From assembly GCA_000697665.1 (NCBI GenBank), contig KL197722.1, positions 86,844 through 150,843 of the forward strand: DNA of 64,000 nucleotides, written 5' to 3'. How positions within the stretch are numbered: position 1 is the first letter of the stretch; every line of letters begins with the position of its first letter. The notes beneath the pieces are model-generated. The model did not search any database, was not told where the DNA came from, and worked only from the letters and a program-made list of their open reading frames with translations. The translations under genes and the position numbers were made by a program. This DNA is from Jaapia argillacea MUCL 33604. Its lineage: Eukaryota > Basidiomycota > Agaricomycetes > Jaapiales > Jaapiaceae. Shown here piece by piece: positions 43,178 through 56,028 of the stretch.

Positions 43178-45070
43178 ATGGCCGAAGTTGTCAAGGTGGA
43201 ATACGACCCCAAGGGCATGCCCTTCCGTCTCCTTGGCTCGAGCGGTTTGAGGGTTCCTGTTTTCTCTTTGGGAGGATGTGAGCTCTGCTTTCCTGTGGTC
43301 GAAAGGGAGAGGGGAGATGGTTCTGAACGTGGATCTAATTTGTTGTAGGGTTGACTTTGGGTGGAACGGTTGTCGGTGATCCCGTCAAGGTAAGATCGGA
43401 TTGCTTTCCATTTCCCTACCGCGCCCTTCTGATATTGTCGATTCGTGTAGGAAATCATCAAGGTCGCCTATGAGAATGGTATCAACATGTTCGATACCGC
43501 CGAAGCGTACGCGAAGGGGAAGTCTGAGATCGAGATGTACGAAACTTCGCCTGGAGTCGTGTCGGAGCCTCTGTGCTCACTATGATTGGATCATTAGGGG
43601 TCGTGTCATCAAAGAACTTGGTCTTCGACGAACGGATCTGATTGTCACCACCAAAATCTATTGGGGTCTCCGTTCTGGTCCAAACGATCTTGGTTTGTCG
43701 AGAAAGCAGTACGTTCTTCATCAAGAACCTTCAGTTTAGTCTCGCTGATCCCAATTCTCGATGATCAATAGCATCATCGAGGGCACGAAGGAGTGTCTCG
43801 AGCGTCTCCAATTGTCCTACGTTGACGTTATCTTCGCCCACCGACCGGATAGCACTGGTATGTATTCAACATGGGGGACGATGATGCGAGGCTAATGATG
43901 TCTTCAGTTCCAATGGAGGAGATCGTCCGTGCTTTCAGTTGGGTGATCGACCAAGGATGGGTGGGTTAGGTTCACTATCCCACGTCGATCAACTAAACCA
44001 AACTTTCATCGTTGTAGGCTTTCTACTGGGCAACATCCGAATGGTCCGCTCGTGATATCGAAGAAGCTTACTGTACGCTGTCCCCTCCCTATCTCAGATT
44101 ATGGTTCGATATTAATCTGGATTCTGCAGCTGTTGCTGAGAGGTACAACCTCCACAAGCCCATTGCCGAGCAATGCCAACACAAGTGCGTCTTCTTATAG
44201 TTAGATCCATAATGGTTCAATCTCACCGATTATGATCACAGCATGTTCCATCGTGAACGACCTGAAAAGGAGTACGCGTGAGTACTGTTCTCTTCATTTA
44301 TCCCGTAAAGGACAATGTGAGAACGATAGCTTTGCAGCCCCATTTACAAGAAATACAAGATTGGAACGACAGTTTGGTCAGCGCTTGCTAGCGGCCTTCT
44401 TACCGGCAAGGTACTTACACGACTCTCACACGTCTTCCTTTCCATCCCCTTCCGTCCCACTTCTTCGGTTCAATGTCATCTGATGGTCATCCCGTGACAG
44501 TACAACAACGGTATCCCCGAAGGTTCACGATTCGACACCAACAAGGACTTCTTCAAGAATACTTTGCAGAGCCTCACGCAAGAAGAGGGATTGGCGAAGA
44601 TTGAAAAGGTCAAGAAGTTGACTGCGTTGGCTGAAAACAGTGCGTCCATGTGTCCTTTTCGCTTCTCCGCATCCCTTCTCTACCACCGAAATCAAATCAA
44701 CCACTTCTGATGCTCGATTTCTTGTCGCGATTTGATATAGAACTGGGCTGCAGTCCCACCCACCTGGCTCTCGCATGGGTAGCCAAGAACCCCAACACGT
44801 CAACCGTCATCCTGGGTGCTTCCAAACCCGAACAAGTAGTCGATAACTTGAAGGCTTTGGAAGTTATCCCGAAATTGACGGACGAGATTATCGAGGAGAT
44901 CGAGGCTATCCTTGGGAACAAGCCAGAAGCAACGGTCAGTACTTTTCCTTGTCATCGTTTCATTAAGTCGATTTTGGATGCTTTGATGACTGATGACTGG
45001 ACGTTTTCTCCCCTTCCGTGTACAGCCGACTTTCGGGAGGTCCGCCTTGGATAAGTTCGGGAGGTTGTAG
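43178..45070 (+). CDS. Aldo-keto reductase, voltage-gated K+ channel beta-subunit type
   Basis: NADPH-dependent AKR of the KCNAB/YajO type, about 345 aa over roughly a dozen exons. The start at 43178 gives [13 protein letters not shown]. The catalytic tetrad is visible: Asp and Tyr in [13 protein letters not shown], Lys in VTTKIYWG, His in FAHRPD. Further markers are [41 protein letters not shown] and the end ALDKFGRL. Fungal members reduce aldehydes; a channel-linked role is known only in animals. It is followed in the same direction by a Zn2Cys6 factor 0.5 kb downstream, but separate transcription is likely. Confidence 0.9.
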
Positions 45071-45559
45071 GTGAATGGTCGTGGAGGAGGAGAAAGCAAA
45101 GTGTATGTTGTATATGTAGATCGTCAAGAGGTGGATAGAATATCAGAAGATCCTCTTGCATTTCTACCTGTCGACTTGATCGCCTTGTCGAAAGAGAGTA
45201 TCACAATGTCCGGTAAAGGGATTGTATTTGCCTGTGTTTGGAGGACAGAAAACATATCTATGCGCACAGCACTCTTATCGCCTGGCCCCTTCAACCTTCT
45301 TCTCTCCTCACTCCCACCTCATCGTTCTGCGCCTCCAGCCTCCGATTGGCACTCCATATTTATGAGCATTCAGAAGATTCTATGTATGTCCTCATTATCT
45401 CTCGTACCGTACACAACTCAACCGGATCACTGGACACCGGCTGATCTAATGCTGTGTTTTGTCACAGCGCTGTACCCTGAAAGCGTCTTCTTAATACGCC
45501 CTCTTTGTGGGTAACCAATCGCACGAAACTCCACTCTCTGTGATTTACCGTGATAGAGA
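45071..45559. other. Intergenic, promoter of transcription factor
   Basis: 489 bases between the AKR stop and the transcription factor start. Nothing else was recognised. Confidence 0.4.
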
Positions 45560-48500
45560 ATGCCGAGTGAGAAGAGCGAGAAGAAGGTTAGTGGGAAGCA
45601 GAGGGGAAGATACACTTCTAGGGCTTGTGCGGAGTGCGCTCGAAAGTAGGTGTTATTCTGGTAAAGTTCGCGTGTGCTCTGGACATTCTGACGATGGAGC
45701 TGTGAACTAGGAAAGGGAAATGTGATGGGCGCAAGCCGATTTGTGGTGCTTGCGAGAAGTCGACCTACGAAGTGAGTACTGCCCTCGCGTCGTACACAAG
45801 CCTATGTGCTCATGCTCTCCGTCTCCTTCTTACTCACAGTGCATATGGGACAGAGGCGTCGACCTCAAAGGTCCGCGAAGCCCTCGAAAGATCCAAACAC
45901 TCAGCAACCAAATCGAGACGTACAAACTCGATGTTGCAACTCTCAAGGCTGAGAATGAGCAACTGCGAGCTATCATCGCGGCCGGGAATTTTCGAGAGGT
46001 TCCTCAGTTGACTATTAAGACTGACGTTGGAAATGGAGGGTCGGATGGCGCGTCGACGAATACCCCACAATCCGATGATGAAGACTCGTATGATGAGTCT
46101 TTGCAGACTCCAGATCAAGAAGCAGACCTTGATGCGTTGTGTCCTCTGACCGAGAAACTTGTTGTGCGTTCCCCGCTTTCGTCTCACGAGCCTGATTATT
46201 AATTCGGTTTATCACGCCCTAGCTTCATGATAGTGATCTCCAGGTCTATGGGGCAACTTCTGTGTACAGACAGTCTGCACATACCGAGCCTGGGAAACGG
46301 TTCACGCGTATGGCTGAATATCTTCAGTTTAGTTCTGCGCCGTTATCTGACGAGGCGCTGAGGCGCCACCTCCCGAGAGAGGTCCCACTCGAAAGAGAAG
46401 AGCATTTCTAGTCCGTTGTTCAACCTTTGGTCACGTCTCGCCAGTGTTGACATGTTTACTCCGTCCCAGTCTCCTAGACATGCTCTTCAAGTTCTTCACC
46501 TCATGGTGCATGCGAGTCGTCCCTGAACTCTTCCTTCGAGATATGCATGTCTCTCTCAGCGTTCCTCCTACTGAAGATCCACCTAAGACTCACCATTACT
46601 CGCCGATGCTTCATAACGCCCTCCTCTCACTTGCCTTGGCGTTTTCTGATAAACCGTACCTGAGGGATGTCAATACTCGCCGGCTGTTTGCTAGCAAAGC
46701 CAAGGCTGATATCGAGAAGGAGTGCGAGAAGCCCAATATCAGTGTTGTACACGCTTTGTCTCTCGTAGGCAGTTTCCACTCTACTCAAGGGGAGCAAACA
46801 CTCGGATTCATGTACTTTGGTGAGTTTCTACGTCTCTGAGACTTGGCGTTGGCTTAACGTCGTCGTTTTCAGGTATCAGTGGTCGGATGAGTCAAGCGTG
46901 TAAGTTTACTCATCCGATCTCTTTGAACTTTTTCTTATCTGGAGTAGTGGGCCTGAGTGTGGATTGTTCGCCTTGGGTCAAGTCGGGCCTTATCTCTGAT
47001 AGCGATATGCTCGCTCGAAACTGGGCTTATTGGACTACCTTCTCGCAGGTGAGCACAAATTTCTCCGTTGCCTGTATATTTGGTCCGATTTGACTTGTGT
47101 TACAGGATGTCTGTTGGTCGCTCCACGTCGGCCGAGAGTTCTGCGTATCAGAGCCCTGCGAGAAACAGAGGATTCCGGTCCCGTTCGTCCATACCGACTT
47201 TGATCAAATCCCGTGGGTCTTCCCCCCACAATTCCATATTTCCCCGCAGCCTAGCATGCTATCGAGCACTTTCAAGGCTAGTTGCGACTTGCTTATGATT
47301 GCGAGAAGGATTATGGGTTTATTGTGAGTTTTTTGTCTCTCAATCGTCTTCTGATCCCGCCCTGAACATGTCCTTTCAGAAATGGTTTGAACGCTACCGC
47401 GCAATATACCACTGTCCTTAAGATGATATGCGAGATCGAGTGAGTCATTTTGGTTGTCAATTGGAGTGCTATCCTGACGGTTGCGATAGTACCCAGCTCA
47501 CGGATTGGGAACACAACTTGCCGAAGGAGGTCAACCTATGCCATCAATCGCATCGAGCCAGTGCTCTTCCACACCGATTAATGCTCCACCTCGCCTACAA
47601 CTGGTTGTTCATCCTTCTACATCGTCCTTTCTACCGCCGACCCAAGATGATTCGGGGTACAGATGTTCAGGACGTTAACCATGTCAAGGTAGTCTTTTGT
47701 CCTGGAGTGCTGATCTCATTCGTTAACAGCTCTGATCTTTTGGTCCTAGATGTGCAATAGCGCTGCCAACAAGATATTGAAGCTTCTCGACATTTGGTCT
47801 TCACTTTATACCCTTAGATTTGCTCCAATCACCTTGATCCAGGTTGTTTACTCTGCCGGCACCGTCTTTGTACTTTCCGCTGTCGAGGCCGCGTCACGCC
47901 GCCGTGCCAAGGTTGCTTTCAACGAAGCGACGGAGAAGGCGAAGCAGTGCATCACTTACCTTCACGAAACGGGACAATCTTGGGAGTGTGGGAATCAAGT
48001 GGGACGTATCTTGGCTGATCTGCTGGAGAAGCAAGTTCAAGCAAGGGTCGTTGGAGGGGAAATGGAGGGTGCTGCTTCGTCCTCGGTGTCGCAGACTTCC
48101 GCACCCACCGATAATGCTTCCCATCGACTCAATCGCGACCCTAAGCTTCCCTTCCACGCTCCTTCGCCGCCCTCTGCATCACAGTCCAGCCCGCATCCCT
48201 TCCCCGATCACAACGATATACCTCCACCATTCGTGGTCGTCAATACCCCGGGCCTCCTGCCATTCGCAAGATCTCCGGCTCACTCTTCGACTTCCGAAGA
48301 CCAAATCCTTCCTGAGCATATCTCCTACCCCACCGATGGAACGCTCATGGACTGGTTCGAAACTGGTGTTATCCCTGACATGGGGATGGGAATGCCCAGC
48401 GGAGAGTCTCTCCCAAGCTATCCTCACTCAACGTTCGGGTTCGCAGAACCGGCAGGTTTTGACTTCCTCTGGAATGACTCATTGATGGTTCAACCCAATC

Positions 48501-48586
48501 ATGGGTCTGGGAGTGGTGGCTTTGGTGCCGCTACGGATATGGACACCTTTCTCGAACAGTATATGAAGCAACAACAAAGGTTGTAG
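45560..48586 (+). CDS. Zn2Cys6 transcription factor with fungal-specific domain
   Basis: Nuclear regulator. The spliced N-terminus gives a complete C6 zinc cluster, CAEC-x6-C-x6-CGAC-x6-C, with ARKKGKCDGRKPIC in the middle. Two introns interrupt the cluster. A dimerisation coiled coil follows (LSNQIETYKLDVATLKAENEQ), then an acidic linker (DDEDSYDES) and the fungal_trans domain with FKFFTSWC, SPMLHNALLSLALAFSD, a LGLSVDCSPWV segment, RNWAYWTTFSQDVCWSL and WLFILLHRPFY. The C-terminal 170 residues are Pro/Ser-rich with a possible activation end (DTFLEQYMKQQQRL). About ten introns. Targets are unknown; the AKR just upstream is a possible one by position only. Confidence 0.88.
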
Positions 48587-48954
48587 GGTGTATGAGATCC
48601 AACTTTGGGCGCGTTGGGCGTGGCTCGTATTTGATTGTATGGCAGTTAATGTAATTGGAGCCCCCTTGTATGTCTATGCCCTAGCCCGTTGGTAAATAAC
48701 AATTTGTGGTTTCTCTTTCATTTGTGCTGTGGCCGTCGTGGGTCGATGATTTGGGGCGGAACAATGGTGGTTTCAGTTATTGTCACCATTGTGACCCGAC
48801 GTGTTTTGTGGCTGCTGTGTCTCGCTCTGACCATCATGCTCAGTCCACACTTGTTGAGCTCCTTATATAAACGTCCCTATCATCGGCCACATGAATCCCA
48901 TCTCTTCATAACTCCTCCAACTCGTGTTATCGCTATTTTTCTTGACATCTAGTC
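48587..48954. other. Intergenic, RCE1 promoter
   Basis: 368 bases. A TATATAAA-like stretch near 48863 (CTTATATAAACG) is about 90 bases before the ATG and fits a core promoter. Confidence 0.45.
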
Positions 48955-50245
48955 ATGTTTATATCTTACTACGGGCCGATCATGACCGCACGGGCAGCAC
49001 ATACTTTCGCTGCCCTCTTTACTTTCCTTTATGTTGGTTCCCTCTACGCGGTCAAGAATGCCAGGCTTTCTTTCGCCGCCAAGACCGTTCGCGTACCAAA
49101 TGGAGGACCGAGAGTCAAGGAGAGGGATGAGCGTTGGAGAGATGATCCCGATGTGATCAAAGCCAGGTTGACTGTAGCGAGCCTTGTCACTTTGGCCTGC
49201 TGCGCACTGGTGTACTTTGTGGTCTTCACTCCTTTGGCACGGGAACATGAAGTGAGTTTTGTTTGCCCTCACTTGGTCAAGTTTGAGAGTCGACGTCTTT
49301 CTTCTCTAGGAGTTCACATTTGAGTCGACGATCATACGTTTGGGACTTGGCTTAGAAGGACCTCACACAGTATATCCCTATCTTGTCGCCCCGATGCTCT
49401 TTTTTGGGCCTCTGTACGCACTCAGTCTAGCTCAGATGTTGCCCTTCCAGCGGTGCTTCGTCTTCCGCAGGGATGTTATCGGAGTTTTGTTCTCTTGGCA
49501 AGGATTCCGCAACTTCGTTGTCGTATGCCATCCCCTCCTTTGATCGCTCTATCGAGAGCTCATCATCATTTTAGGGTCCCATCACGGAAGAACTGGTCTT
49601 TCGGTCTTGTATCCTAGCTATCTACAAGATGAACGGAGCATCCGAAGCTGCTATGATATTTGTCGCTCCCCTCTGGTTTGGTGCCGGTTCGTGTTCAGGC
49701 TAATTTATTGCCCGAAGATGGCTTGCTCACATTGACAATGTCCTCGCAGCTCACCTTCATCATGCTTGGGACTGCTTCAACCGCTACGGCAGAACCTGGG
49801 CTGCAGCCAGACGAGCCATTCTGATGACCAGTATGCGATCCCAATCTTCCTCAGCATCCTTCGATCAGCTTCTAACCGAGTCTCTTTGTCTCTTTGCTTA
49901 GTATTTCAATCAGTGTACACGACTCTTTTCGGAGCCCATTCCGCATTCCTCTTCCTCCGAACAGGATCAGTCTATCCACCCATCGTGTCCCATATATTCT
50001 GTAATATTATGGGTGTGCCTCAGATGGGCGAAGAGTTGAAAAGGTTTCCTCGGAATAAACGAGGTCTGCATGTCGATTTGACTTCTACTCGTAGTGTTCC
50101 CTCTGAACTTTTTTTTTTTTTGGTTGCAGGGATCAAGATCGCGTACGTTGTTGGGGTCTTGGGATACATCTATGCCCTCGGCGCGTGGACAAGGACCGAC
50201 GACAGTTTCTATTGGCGACCCTACTATGAGACTCCGAAATTCTGA
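48955..50245 (+). CDS. RCE1: CAAX prenyl protease 2 (Rce1)
   Basis: Integral ER membrane protease that removes the -aaX residues from prenylated CaaX proteins such as Ras and, in fungi, mating pheromones. The catalytic GPITEELVFRS gives the Glu pair; HLHHAWD and VSHIFCN supply the other conserved His and Asn positions. Several hydrophobic helices are visible (TFAALFTFLYVGSLYA, VASLVTLACCALVYFVVF, YVVGVLGYIYAL). About five introns; the last one contains a run of twelve T before TTGCAG. The start at 48955 was chosen as the first ATG of the frame; an internal ATG nine residues later is possible. Confidence 0.9.
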
Positions 50246-50409
50246 GCTTGGTCGCGACCCTCTGCACCTTTCGCCTCGAAAGAGACAAACGGCTGGTCCG
50301 TTTAACCAAAGCAGACCCATCTTTTATAATGTATTCCTTATCCTTATTTCATACCAGTCACTCCTTTGTATGCCATCCCTGAATCGTCCACTTTGCATTG
50401 AGAGGCAAA

Positions 50410-52366
50410 TCAAAAGAGCATCTTGTTCGCCTCCTCAATAACCCTCTTGGCACCTTCCGTGGCTCCATCGGGGATGATGAAGGGAGACAAGCCCAATAGT
50501 CTCCTACCTTCTTCAGTGCTAACGTCACCGGGGGTACCGCGGCTCCTGAACCGAGCTTCGCCTTCGTCGCTTGGGAAATCACTAGATGGTATCGCGGCAA
50601 GTCATCGTTAGGGAGGTGATTGATGGTCTAGCGAGCGGGAAAACGTACGGCGGGGGATACCCTTTCATCAGGTTCTCACGTTGAGCTTGGAGATACTCCA
50701 CACTGAAAATGGTCTTCGTTAAGCGTAGAGGAGAGGAGAGAAAGGAGAGTTCCTCACTTCCGCGTAGTGAGGGGTGCAGCAGGGATGTATACCACCGAAG
50801 AGTCACCCTTCCCTAAGTGCTCCGCCTCCACGGCATGCACAAGATCACAATGCCCTATCGAAGTGGAGTGTCAATTTAAGTGATAAGAGGTGAATACGTT
50901 ACGCACAGTAGACCTGATCGCCAGGTTCCACCTTTGGAATCGACACAATGCTGTCATTCAACCTCAAGTGGGGATGGGTATCGTTACTTAACGCTTGAGT
51001 CATTGTAATCTTGCTCCCCGGAAATGTCGGGTTCTCGAGGTCAACTACCCAATCGTCCGCCTTTAGAGCATCTTAATACAGCGTTGAAGGCTTGTGTAGA
51101 ATGTGGCTTACCTTGAGCGACGTTGGCGAGGTGGATCGGAAGAATGGGCGAAGGATGATATATGCTGTTGCGAGTGATAGATTTGGGAGAACCCGTAGAG
51201 TGCCTTCTGTTGGGCCTGTGGTAGACAGGGAGGTCCATCCTTGCCATGTTCGGAATACTGAACATTGATTTCTTGTCCGACCAAAGGCAAGTAAGAACGC
51301 CACCGCCGAAGAAACATTAGCAACCAACCGAAGTTTTGAAAGTAGGAACCTACGGAGCGTTATATAAATCTTGGTTAGCCTCCAGCCTAGGTGTGGCATC
51401 AAACGGATCGAATTCCTTCCACTTGCTTCCTCCAGCTAGGACCTTATCCCAACATTTCCTAAACCCTTCATCTTCCCACCTCTCGATACTCCCACCATCT
51501 ATATGCGGGCTCAGTCCGTTCAAAACAAATCTTCCCTTCTCACTCGCCGCATCTGGTTGACGAATACGAAGGCGGTCAAAATATGAGACTGGTGTTGATA
51601 GGGAGATGGGCGAGTTGGGGTCAGAAGTACGCCAGAGGCTGTTGAGGAAGATTTGGGTTTGGAGGACCGAAGGATGGGTTCGAGCGAGAAGCTGAGAGCG
51701 AGAGTTGTAGATCTCAAACATCTGGATGTTGTTAGGTGGGAAGCCTGATCGATTACAGAGGTAGTTAAAATATTGGACAACTTTGGAAACAAAACGAAAC
51801 AAACCTTTCAGGAGATCTTTATTGGCGGCGGCATATTCCTGGATGGATCGCTTCCAACCCAGGGCTTCCTAAAATGTGCACGTTGAGGGAATATGACTTG
51901 AGAACGTCTGAGAGGCTCACTTCTTTTGGAATTCCCCCTTGTACTACGATCACCCCAGTCCTACGAAGAGCTTGGAGCTGATCATGACTCAACCCTCTTT
52001 GGATATCGGAGAATGATACCCTCGGAATAATCTACATAGGACGTTCGGTAGCAAGTGTCACCGCTGATAAATCGAACATACCTCGGACCCCTTCTCCTTA
52101 ATCTCCTCGACAGCACCCTCCAGCTCCGCTAGCACCTGTCTCCATGTTTCCACAAGCCCGTCCTTCCAAATCTGCTTCTTCAAGGCTGAGAATCGGGCCG
52201 GAAAGGGTTCGGCTGCTGGGCTATTACTTTGAAACGAGGATATCACATTTGTGATGGAGGCTTTTGGACTACGTCCAGTTGAGGCTGCTCCAGCTGGTGC
52301 ACCATGACCGGAACCGTTAGTAGCTTCAAGGGATCCAGGCGAGATGGTGATGGTAGACGAAGACAT
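50410..52366 (-). CDS. DUF1479 family protein (GIG2-like), copy 1
   Basis: Member of the DUF1479 family, which includes Candida Gig2 (induced by N-acetylglucosamine) and has a double-stranded beta-helix fold related to iron/2-oxoglutarate oxygenases. The order is ALKKQIWKDGLVETWRQVL, VIVVQGGIP, GFPPNNIQMFEIYNS, HIDGGSIERWED (His and Asp of a possible iron site), NQCSVFRTWQGWTS, EGTLRVLPNLSLATAYIILR, and VYWHCDLVHAVEAEH (second His). It ends in EEANKMLF. Start at 52366 (MSSSTITISPGS): an upstream in-frame start at 52459 would lie before the TATA box at 52406-52412. No mitochondrial presequence. Confidence 0.85.
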
Positions 52367-52405
52367 GGGAGAGGGTACGAGGAAGGACGATAGGGCGATG
52401 GAATT

Positions 52406-52412
52406 CTTTATA
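52406..52412 (-). promoter_or_regulatory. TATA box of DUF1479 copy 1
   Basis: TATAAAG on the minus strand, 40 bases upstream of the chosen ATG. It supports the shorter start. Confidence 0.5.
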
Positions 52413-52944
52413 TCGTATCCATCGGGTTCTTTGATAATTGAATTGCCTTCAATTAGCAAGTGTAACTCGCAACTCGGGGATGAGGAGATTCGATTGCGGC
52501 AAGTGTTACGGCCTTGATATCATTGGCTGAGCCTACAGCAGAGTCTCGTGCGTGGATATATGAGTTGTAACTTGTGTCAGTCGCCAGGATCGTTTATGAA
52601 GAGTTAGAATTCGCGAGGTACTTCAAGTCTTCCCGAGGTTTATCCCTAGTCTGACTCCTGGACATCTATCTTCGATATCTTGAAGACGTGTGCATGTGTG
52701 GTCCACACAACCGCCGATATCGATGCAGTTGAGGATTTGGACCCCGCAGTACCCCGCGGTTCAAAAGGACAAGTAGGTGGCTGACGTACCGGTGAAGAGG
52801 AACAGCGGGAGAGTCGACACGTGCTAGAAACCGGACATAAACGAAGCAGAAGCAGGTCAGACAGGGTCAAGCACCGGCTTTTGACTATTAGGATTGAACT
52901 GTGGTTTTACTGCATTTCAAACGCCAGGCATGCGAGTGGAATCC
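52413..52944. other. Spacer between the two DUF1479 genes
   Basis: About 530 bases, upstream region of copy 1 and downstream of copy 2. Nothing else was recognised. Confidence 0.4.
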
Positions 52945-55014
52945 TTATATGTGTGAGAAAAGCATCCGGTTCGCCTCCTCAACAGCCCTTTTAGCACCGT
53001 CAGTTGCACCCTCTGGAACAATGAACGGAGCTAAGCCCAGCATCCTTCGACCCTCTTCCGTAGTCACATCATTGGGCATTCCGCGTCCTCGAAATTTCGC
53101 TTCGCCGTCACCTCCTGGGAAGTCCCTAAGTTGACGAGGAAGTGGCTCATTATGAAATGGCGAGTAGGTGGCAAAGGAAGAGTGACGTACGGCGCAGGTA
53201 GACCGGCTACAAGGTTCTCGCGTTGTGCTCTGAGGTATTCCGCACTGTCGAAGAAAACACAACTCCTGTAAGCACTGGGCCTATGAAATGGGAGGATGAG
53301 GAGGAAAGAAGCGCTTACTTGGGGATTGTAAGGGGAGCAGCAGGGATATACAAAACAGACGAGTCCCCCTTGCCCAAGTGTTCCGCTTCAACGGCATGTA
53401 CCAGGTCACAATGCCCTGCCGAAAGAAATGTTAGGTCCTGAATCCCCAAGAACATAGATATGCAGAGATGAGGGAAACCAACATACAATAAACTTGGTCA
53501 CCGGGTTCCACTCTCGGGACCGACACGACGCTCTCATCCAACCTTAAATGCGGGTGAGTGACGTTCGTGAGTTCTTGTGTCTTTGCGATTCTTGATCCTG
53601 GGAAGGTGGGATCGTCGAGGTCGCATACCCAATCGGATGCCTTTGGACGGAGAAGAGAATTCAGTGGCGTCGTAGACTCCAGCCGGACAAATACTCACCT
53701 TCAGTGAGGTTCCCAAAGGCCGGAAGAAAGGTCGTAGAATAATGTACGCCGTCGTCAACGCCAGAGAGGGTAAAACTCGCAAGGTGCCTTCAGTGGGACC
53801 TGTACTGGAGATGGAAGTCCAGCCCTGCCATGTTCGGAAGGCCGAACATTGGTTTCTGGGAACGGGAGGAAGTAAATGTTAGCAACGAAGGATCATATCG
53901 ATGGGCGATTTACGTGAAGAATAATGGGGAAAAGCCGAAGGAGTGAGCGGCGACAGGAGGACACGTACGGAGCATGATACAGATCTTGCTTCGCTCCCAG
54001 CCTCGGGCTGGCATCAAACGGATCAAAACTCCTCCACCCCTCACCTCCTTCCAAGATCTTCCTCCAACACGCCCTAAAGCCCTCATCTTCCCACCTCTCA
54101 ACGCTCCCACCATCTACATGCGGACCCAAAACAAACCTCTTCTTTCCCTTCATTTCAGGCGGGTCAGGTAAGCGAATACGAAAACGGTCGAAATAGGATA
54201 TGGGAGTGGAGAGTGAGATGGGAGATGTCGGGTCTGAGGTGTGCCAGAGGGAGTTGAGGAAATTCTGGGTGAGTAGGAGTGAAGGGTGTGTTCGAGCTTG
54301 GAGCTGTGAATGGGAATTGTAGATTTCGTAGAATTGGATGTTTCCTGGTGGGAAGCCTGACAAGCGTACAACGCAATTTCAGTCTTGGGTTATGAATGCG
54401 AGATGACCAAGGATTACCTTTAACAAGAGGTTTGTTCGCGGCGGTATATTCTTGGATGGACGTTTTCCAACCCAGGGCCACCTAAAATACAACACCCGTT
54501 TAACATTGAGGAGTGAGAGGAGATCCAGGCTTACTTCGGGTGGGACTCCGCCTTGGACAATGAGAACACCCCTCTTCCTGATAGTAGAAATTTGCTCCTC
54601 GCTGAGCCCCTTCTTGATATCAGCGAACGACACTTTCGGCACGATCTGCGTGGAAAATCACGAATGCATTGGTAACGTCGCAACTCGCCAGGCTGGACCA
54701 AGATTGACACATACCTCCGACCCTTTCTCCTTAATTTCCTCAACAGAACTTTCCAACTCCCCCAGAACTTGCCTCCAACTCTCCACCAAGCCATCTTTCC
54801 AGATCTCTTTCTTCAAATCCGAGAACCTCGGCGGAAACGGGTCGGCTGGTTCGTCGGATAAGAGGGAAGCGAAGACATCAGCTATGGAGCCCTCCTTCTT
54901 CGGTCCTCTCTGAGTTTGGGCTGCAAGAGCTGCCAAGGGTGCGCGAGGGGTGGCGTGGTAAAGCCGACGGGTAAGAGAGGTGGCCATACGAGTGTGGGGT
55001 AGAAATGGGGGCAT
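52945..55014 (-). CDS. DUF1479 family protein (GIG2-like), copy 2
   Basis: Tandem paralog of the gene at 50410 with the same exon plan: DLKKEIWKDGLVESWRQVL, VLIVQGGVPPE, GFPPGNIQFYEIYNS, HVDGGSVERWED, NQCSAFRTWQGWTS, and the terminal EEANRMLFSHI. The ATG at 55014 (MPPFLPHTRMATSL) or the one at 54987 (MATSLTRRLYHATPRAPL) may be the start. Either way the N-terminus is Arg-rich and amphipathic and looks like a mitochondrial presequence, which copy 1 lacks. The exons are all open. A partly duplicated 5-prime end and promoter of this gene lies at 62270-62640. Confidence 0.85.
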
Positions 55015-55054
55015 GGTGGAGAAAGGGTTAGGGAAGGAAGATAGGATGGTGGTT

Positions 55055-55061
55055 CTTTATA
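55055..55061 (-). promoter_or_regulatory. TATA box of DUF1479 copy 2
   Basis: TATAAAG on the minus strand, about 40 bases upstream of the first ATG. The same box is kept in the relic at about 62418-62428. Confidence 0.5.
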
Positions 55062-56028
55062 CCCTATCAATGATGTTCTTCGACCACATGTTGACCGTAA
55101 ATCTCGTAACGCGACTCGGAGTAAGAGTGAGTCAACCACGGACGTCGTGGAAGCCTGCTGAATTTGACGTGGAGGGATCCAGGTGAGCGTCTCGTGCAGA
55201 GAAGTGGTGAGTTTGCAGGTCATTTGCCGGGTCGTTTATGGGGGCGGCGGATGGTAGCAAGGACGATTTGTCCGAGGTTTTTCCGGAACGCGTCTTTCAT
55301 GCTTTCTCGTCGAAAAAGCGAGAATGTGAGACCAGAATTTCCCAAATGCTTGCTTCATCGACGAGGGAAGCTTCTAGAGATGTCCCTGGTGGTATGAAGT
55401 AGTGCGCTGGTGCCCAAGACGAACAGAACTTGAGTTCGAGGTGAGTTAATTGGCTCCTGAAGACGCGGGGGTTGACGTACGGATAATGACTGATAGGAAA
55501 TGTTAACTGAGTAAGATGAAAGTCAAAGCTACAAGTAGGAAGATCCTCTCCAAGCAGAGAGGTAAGACACCTTGGTGCCGGAGGCACTCGAGTCCGAGTC
55601 GTCGCCTGCGTCACAAGTTATTTCCCCGAGGTATATCCGGCCCTACCAACAAACACATCGAACTGGAAAAGATATGCAGAATAGCAGCCAAAATATCAGT
55701 TCTACAATCACCGCCCGTTTTGAAATGCAGAAGACGGTCGAACAAGTTTACCCAGTCTTAGCTACACAGGGTAAAAGTAGCAGACATTCCGGCGGTAAGT
55801 CTAACACGTCGAGGTGCATGTCGGTAGATCTCCGCAGCCCTGATGCTCATCAGACACTGTTTGCGTCAAACAGCTCCCTGGTCCCCGAGAAGGTCAACTA
55901 CGATGCCAATGGGGGCGGAGGGAGGATTCGGGTCTTCGGGAGCAGGCTGAGCATTGACCTCTACTTGAACCCTAAGAACAAGATGAAGAGTGATCGGATG
56001 TGTCGTAGGTCAAAGCTAGCTGAGGCAT
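55062..56028. other. Intergenic between DUF1479 copy 2 and coiled-coil gene iii
   Basis: 55062-55275 is the duplicated upstream region of DUF1479 copy 2. A plus-strand open frame at 55572-56135 has no domain and overlaps the 3-prime exons of gene iii. On the minus strand 55860-55990 may hold one more exon of gene iii (VEVNAQPAPEDPNPPS). Confidence 0.4.

Noticed and set aside
52367-52459. Upstream start of DUF1479 copy 1
   Set aside because: It would start before the TATA box and adds a stretch without family similarity.
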